DNA from: Eutypella sp. D-1
Lineage: Eukaryota; Ascomycota; Sordariomycetes; Xylariales; Diatrypaceae
Direction of reading: 5' to 3'
NCBI GenBank assembly: GCA_023313575.1
Contig: JAJTTP010000014.1
Span: forward strand, 372,001 to 436,000
Length of the DNA stretch: 64,000 nt
Within the stretch, counting starts at the first letter, position 1; the number at the start of each line of letters is the position of its first letter. Shown piece after piece: positions 59,414 to 64,000 of the stretch. The translations under genes and the position numbers were made by a program. The notes below the pieces were generated by a model that saw only the letters and a program-made list of their open reading frames with translations, did not search any database and was not told the DNA's origin.

Positions 59414-60652
59414 GGTTATTGCCGTTGGCCGGGTCGTGACGTTACGTTAAAGTGGGTTTGTATGTAATGCATTGGGTGGTGTCGATGATACGTTTGTGGT
59501 AGGGGGGCACGGCAGGGTGGACTTTGGTGGTTCTAGAGAGAAGTGGCCGGGTCCTGTGTCCTGTTACCTGGGAGCAGCGCAACGCCGGGGTCGGGCGGAG
59601 GGCGAGTCGGGGAGCGTGGTGGGGAGGTTTTGTCAGGTGGGGCCGGTGGGGACGAGCACGAGGCCGAGGCTGAGCATAAGGATGAAGGACGAAGGACGAG
59701 GACGGGACGAAAGAAACCTGGGGCAGAGAGTTGACGGCGGCACGCGACGCGGTTGCGAAACGCAACCTTCATAGCGCAGGAGTACAGGAGGGGGGGTTTT
59801 GTTGGGAAAGCATTAGTTTTTTTTTTACAGAGTAGCGCTTGTATTTACAGAGTTTATAGCAAATATCCACTTGTCGAACCTACATCGCAGGGAAGTATTT
59901 TTTTTGATGTGGTTCTGGTAGATATAACGTTGCTCGACAGGTCAATAAGAGACATGTGTGAACCGAGAGCAGTCGCGACTCGAAGTCCGACATTCCCCGT
60001 CAATAGATTCAAGCACCATGATGCTTTGGATGCAAATTTCACCTTCCAACCTAGATTAGTGCTTGGTCGTTTACTTTGGAGCTTTCCCGTTTGGTCTATA
60101 ATATTGAAACCAGGTACTCTCGACCTTGCGTTCTCTGAAGTATTGGATGATTAATGTCCCCCCTTCGGTATTCTCTGAGCCTTGTGTGACTATTTGGTTC
60201 CAGCCCGAGTTTCTACTGGTCCGTCATTGCGAGTCACGACGAGAAGACAGGGTCATCCTCGGGAGGACCAATCGCGCCGAGTCGAAGTCGCACGACCAGT
60301 AAACTGAAGCTTTGTCATCGAGAACATTCATTATGTGTTCTCTGCCTCACAATTCTTTGTCCAGCGTTGCTTGTTACTGGGTTCTTCTTGTACATAAATA
60401 TCAGCCACGCCCTGCCTCTATTTGCTTTCCCCCTCTTTCTTTTTTTACAAAGCCGAAGTGAAACAATACCTTTGTTCCTGAACTCTCGACAATGCACAAT
60501 ACCTCGTATGCGAAGACACCAAACCCAACAAGACATAAAAAGATAGACACATAACCATTCACCCCCTTACAGGGTCCCCCCTTTTTTTCTTTTCTCTTTT
60601 TCTTCTTTTTCGCCAAAAGCTTTCCTTTCCCCTTTTCCACAACCACAAGAGC
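59414..60652. other. Intergenic, about 1.2 kb, no gene seen
   Basis: The left half is GC-rich 3' flank of the F-box-like gene with overlapping open frames on both strands but no protein character. The right half has T- and C-rich tracts (60420-60445, 60578-60612) that look like a leader for the small ORF at 60653. Confidence 0.45.
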
Positions 60653-60919
60653 ATGTGTAAAGAGTTAAAAATTCCAACGGTATGCATATGCGGGCACCGC
60701 CCTCCGGTAGGGACCTCCGAGATCCGGTGCGAGCGCCGACGTGGCGTGCTTCGCGGCAGGCTGGCCATTCGCGGATGCCCGGACTTCGAGGAGGTATGGC
60801 GCCCCGAGCAAGTAATCAATGGTATCGACTGCCACGGCGCCGAAAGCCGTCTCGTGCCCCGGAACTACGGCTTCCGGTACAGCCAGGCAGCCCAGGGCCC
60901 TTCTCCTTTGCTTTTATAG
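60653..60919 (+). CDS. Small 88-aa protein, hypothetical
   Basis: ATG 60653 to TAG 60917-60919. The product begins MCKELKIPTVCICGHRPP, continues VGTSEIRCERRRGVLRGRLA and RGCPDFEEVW, and ends SPLLL. The early C-x-C-G-H and later Cys residues look like a small metal-binding start seen in many short fungal proteins, but I recognise no family. A pyrimidine-rich tract precedes the ATG, as expected for a fungal leader. Overlapping frames on both strands exist, so a chance ORF is possible. No signal peptide or membrane segment is seen. Confidence 0.4.
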   Translation: MCKELKIPTVCICGHRPPVGTSEIRCERRRGVLRGRLAIRGCPDFEEVWRPEQVINGIDCHGAESRLVPRNYGFRYSQAAQGPSPLLL

Positions 60920-61520
60920 TATTGATTGATGGGACGGAGGTGCGCAAGGTCGCACATCAGAGACGGGGAGGAAGGGTTGTGTCTATGGAGCGTCCGCCGG
61001 CGGATGCTTCGGGCTTGTTGGCTGTGGCTGTATCATGAGTTGATGGTTGGTGCGTGGTTGGCAGGTAGACCGACACGATACACCTTGATATTAATCTTAA
61101 TGCCTCCTTCCACCAAGATATTTTTCAAGCATGAGCCCATCTCCAACCCCTGTAAGTTGAACCTCCTTTGGAAGGAACTCCATGCGTTGCTAAATTTGCC
61201 CTAGGGACCATATCCCTTTTGAACTACGTAAAGCTAGTTTCTTGTCAGAAGACAGGCACGGAGAGGGCACTATGAATGGTGAGTACTGCATTATGCCCTC
61301 TCGAATTGCAAATGCGCTGACCCGCGGGACTTTCCCTGGTAATTCCAACTAAATGAGTATGACTACCTCCTCGTCGTGATGCCTAGCGAAAATCCCAATG
61401 AGTCTCCTTACGGCCATACGGCCAAAGTCTACGACGTATGATCATTAGTTGTAACATTGTATTAATTGCCCTTGGATCAAGACACTTAGATTATCATGTG
61501 TAGTTATCTAATGCATCTAC
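60920..61520. other. Intergenic, about 600 bp, no gene seen
   Basis: Between the small ORF and the 3' end of the DUF6055-like gene. It has a CTACCTAGG element at 61517-61525 overlapping that gene's end. Nothing else stands out. Confidence 0.45.
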
Positions 61521-62987
61521 CTAGGCACTTGCTCCGGTTATCTGGACCTGGTAGTCCAAGCCCCGATTGACCTCGCTAATCGGTGAAAAGGGGTCGTAGA
61601 GGTAAAGCGTGTCGGGCGTGTTCGCCACCACGAGACTTGCCTCCTCTCCGTTCCTTAAATCCACACTCCCTTTCCCATTCGTCAAGTCTATGTATCTAAC
61701 GGACTTATCTGCGGCCCGGACCGCAAGTGTTGCCCTGAACGGCGCCGACGCAGTTACTTCAGCGCTGACTGAGCCACCGCTAGCTTTTAGCGGGTTGATG
61801 TTAGCGCCCATGTACCGCGGCTGCCGGCTCGACTTGACCCGATACCTCCCACCACCCAGTGAATCCAAGTCTGTCAGATTCAATTAGTATATCTTCCTTA
61901 TAGCTTGCAAGCTTTCGGGGAATTCACTGGCATAATTGAGACTATTCCTCGTCCTGTCGAAGAGGTCCCGGGCCTTAGGGTGCCCAATATCGACGTAGGC
62001 CATACGGGCCCAGTAGCGGCCGACGACAGTCTGGATCGAAGCCGAGGTGGAGATTCGATTCAGGACGTGCAGGGGGGTTTCGTTACTGTCACGACTGTAG
62101 CGGAGCCAGACGTTTCGAAAGTTGGCCATCCCGAGCCCGGCGTAACCATCCGGATTGTTGGCGATGTATGAGAGGAACGGCCATGCGTCGTAGTAGTTGC
62201 CACCGCTCGTCCCGTCCACGATCACGAGGTACGAGTCCCCGATCACCTTAGAAAGGCTAACCAGAGTGTCGCCGCTTGGTTGGTTGTAGCGCGCCCGTGA
62301 GTCTGCGCAGATCGGCGACGTGATGAAGGTGTCGGCCACGAAGTTCGCAACCGTTTCCCACCACTAGAACACTTTCCGTATCAGCAACTCTCTTTATACG
62401 ATAAACCTGGTTCCATATACCCCCTTTCATATAGCGAGAGACACCCGTGAATGTTTTAACTAACAGGTGACACGACAATTATAGAAATTTCATACTGCGC
62501 CCGTACGCCCCTGGTTGATCCAATAGCGCTCGGCATAGGTCATGGCGTGTCCGAACTCGTGGACGGTGATGGCGGGCGTGTTCATCCACTCAGTCACAAC
62601 GTTGAGAAAGCTCAGCCCCTCGCCCATGTCTGTACCAGTGTTGGCGGCGGTGTTCGGACCCAGGCTCGCAACGCTGTAGACGTTCATCTTATACCAGGGC
62701 CCATTATCGTCCTCTGTGTTGAAGGACAAGCCCGTAGATCGCCACCCTTGACCGGTCACGAAGCAGTCGTATGCTGACTCCAAGGTCTGAATTGTTGCAT
62801 CCGCCACGGAATCGCTGGTAGCATCGTAGATCCGGAAGTGTGGTGAGTCTTTAAACCTGCCGCCCCCCGGCCCGACCCGCGTGTTCGGTGTAAACTCTGC
62901 CGGTGGTGCAGCCAGTGGTTGGGTCGGCGCACCTCTAGCGAGAATTGGGTATAACCACAATGTGGTCATTAATCGAAAAGCCTGCAT
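61521..62987 (-). CDS. Secreted DUF6055-like protein with gluzincin-type HExxH
   Basis: Exons 62987..62496, 62363..61928 and 61870..61521 give 425 aa. A signal peptide covers about residues 1-20 (LWLYPILARGAPT). The body begins RFKDSPHFRIYDA. ITVHEFGHAMTYAE carries a zinc-binding HExxH (His143, Glu144, His147). After intron 1 the sequence continues WWETVANFVADTF, placing Glu167 exactly 20 residues after the second His, the spacing of thermolysin-type gluzincins. Intron 2 (donor GTGAAT, branch TACTAAT, acceptor CTGACAG) removes an in-frame TAA and joins LNYA-NLDSLGGGRYRV, followed by KSSRQPRYMGANINPL and a C-terminal beta-rich domain. I associate the family with DUF6055; catalytic activity is inference. 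Intron 1 is 132 nt and its acceptor (TTCTAG) decides the Glu spacing. Confidence 0.8.
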
Positions 62988-64000
62988 TTTATATCTACGT
63001 TAGCTGACCTGACTTGTAAAGAGCTATATAGGGGTTGAGTAAACAAACTTTTAACGGGCTGATGATCAACAGTCTGTTATATTCTACTCGCTGTTATCGC
63101 GGAGTAGCTTTTCCGCTCGCCCAGCGTGGAATGGTGTCTGCGTGATATGAACAATTGAGCCGACAGCCTAAATCGCATGGTCACCAGGAACGTAGCATCC
63201 ATAGTGTCAAGGACCATTAGTAATCCAGAGCACTTGGTAGTAATCGAGTACCATTTAAATGTAGATAATATTAATACCGGCTCCCGATTTCATTACAAGA
63301 GACGTTTTATGGCCGACATGGTTCAATGCTTACTTCTTATCTGCTTTACAATACACGAAAGTGTCACGGACCATCTACATAGGAGCGACCCCCTATAGTG
63401 GGCCAGACTGATCTCGAAGCTGGCGAGCGCCATTTCTGGGTTCCCACTTGCCGTACGCGTTTTTATTCGTAAACAAGCACCCTTGGAACATGAGCACCAT
63501 ACTCAGTGAGGACCATGGAGGGGAGGGGGCAAAAGGTCGTCATACGTAGAGGAACCGGCCTGATCAGCTGTCACCTACGAACTCTTTCCGAATGCATCCG
63601 TTTTTGTGCAACACGTAGAGGGACGGTGAAAATGTTTTCTCGTTGGCGAGCGGGGAAGACGGGAATGGACATGTGAAATGACAACGAAGACGCACCTAAG
63701 GTAACACTGGCAACTCGCGTGACGATACACGATATTAAGACATGGATGTTTGAGTGGATAACTGGCTGAGAGCGGGAATGAAGACACGACGTGAAATTCA
63801 TAGTCGATAAAAGTGTAAATTACAGCGAAAACCTTTCGTGCACAGTGCTTGCCTCGTGGGCCATGAACGAGCGTCTCCTAAGTCATGACGTCCACCAAAG
63901 AATCAACCCTACACGCGCAGAAATACATCGGTTCTAAGCTCCTCGGCTGCCGAAGGTGATTCCCGACATGGAGCCGTTATTAATCGCCTGTTGGAGTCCC
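62988..64000. other. Right-edge region, promoter of DUF6055-like gene, no other gene
   Basis: About 1 kb to the window edge. It must contain the promoter of the metalloprotease-like gene. Short frames on both strands lack coding character. A GACCCCCTATAGTGGGCCAG stretch near 63387 slightly resembles the GGGCCC elements further left. Confidence 0.45.

Noticed and set aside
59442..59774. Overlapping ORFs on both strands downstream of the F-box-like gene
   Set aside because: GC-rich 3' flank with Arg/Pro/Gly-biased translations in every frame; no start context, splice sites or family signature.
1..64000. CRISPR arrays, rRNA genes, intact transposases, bacterial-type operons
   Set aside because: Looked for and not seen; gene structure is eukaryotic throughout.

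Overview
The window is nuclear DNA of a filamentous ascomycete (Pezizomycotina, most likely Sordariomycetes). The evidence is intron-split genes with short introns (about 55-135 nt, GTNNGN donors, CTAAC/CTGAC/TACTAAT branch sites close to the acceptor), typical fungal families (CFEM/Pth11-type receptor, F-box/ankyrin protein, DUF1765 protein, GH28 and GH5 enzymes), and frequent TACCTAGGTA-type palindromes in non-coding DNA. I call 16 protein-coding genes with exon structure, one weak small gene and one possible gene relic. I found no convincing tRNA, rRNA, CRISPR array or intact transposon.

Layout. 1-7.7 kb is a housekeeping block: an MFSD5-type molybdate-anion transporter running off the left edge, the Brix-domain ribosome-assembly factor SSF1 and the DEAD-box helicase RRP3 in divergent orientation, then a GT32 Och1-like glycosyltransferase. 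9.4-18 kb holds surface and signalling genes: a Cys-rich single-pass membrane protein, an F-box/ankyrin protein and a CFEM-containing Pth11-like GPCR in eight exons. 19.7-29.8 kb holds four neighbouring genes that fit one job, breakdown of a rhamnogalacturonan-like polymer: a secreted GH28 rhamnogalacturonase, a Dal5/ACS-family MFS transporter, a signal-less PcRGLX/YetA-type exo-rhamnogalacturonan lyase and a signal-less heparan-N-sulfatase-type sulfatase. Transporter and lyase are divergent from one promoter. The sulfatase is the odd member, because land-plant pectin is not sulfated.

30.7-39.5 kb has a small secreted protein and a large DUF1765 protein, separated by about 4.4 kb with no intact gene. 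39.5-45 kb is gene-free and rich in simple repeats and palindromes. 45-49.9 kb has a TfdB-like FAD monooxygenase (five exons) and a secreted GH5 beta-glucanase. A 3.9-kb gene-poor stretch follows, then a membrane-anchored CPYS glutaredoxin (53.8 kb), an F-box-like acidic protein (57.4 kb) and a secreted DUF6055-like protein (61.5-63 kb) whose spliced sequence carries a thermolysin-like HExxH + E zinc signature split by an intron.

The strongest candidates for follow-up are the rhamnogalacturonan/sulfatase cluster and the predicted gluzincin. Splice sites were placed by eye from donor, acceptor, branch-site, phase and family continuity. All family names come from recognition of motifs, not from a database search.
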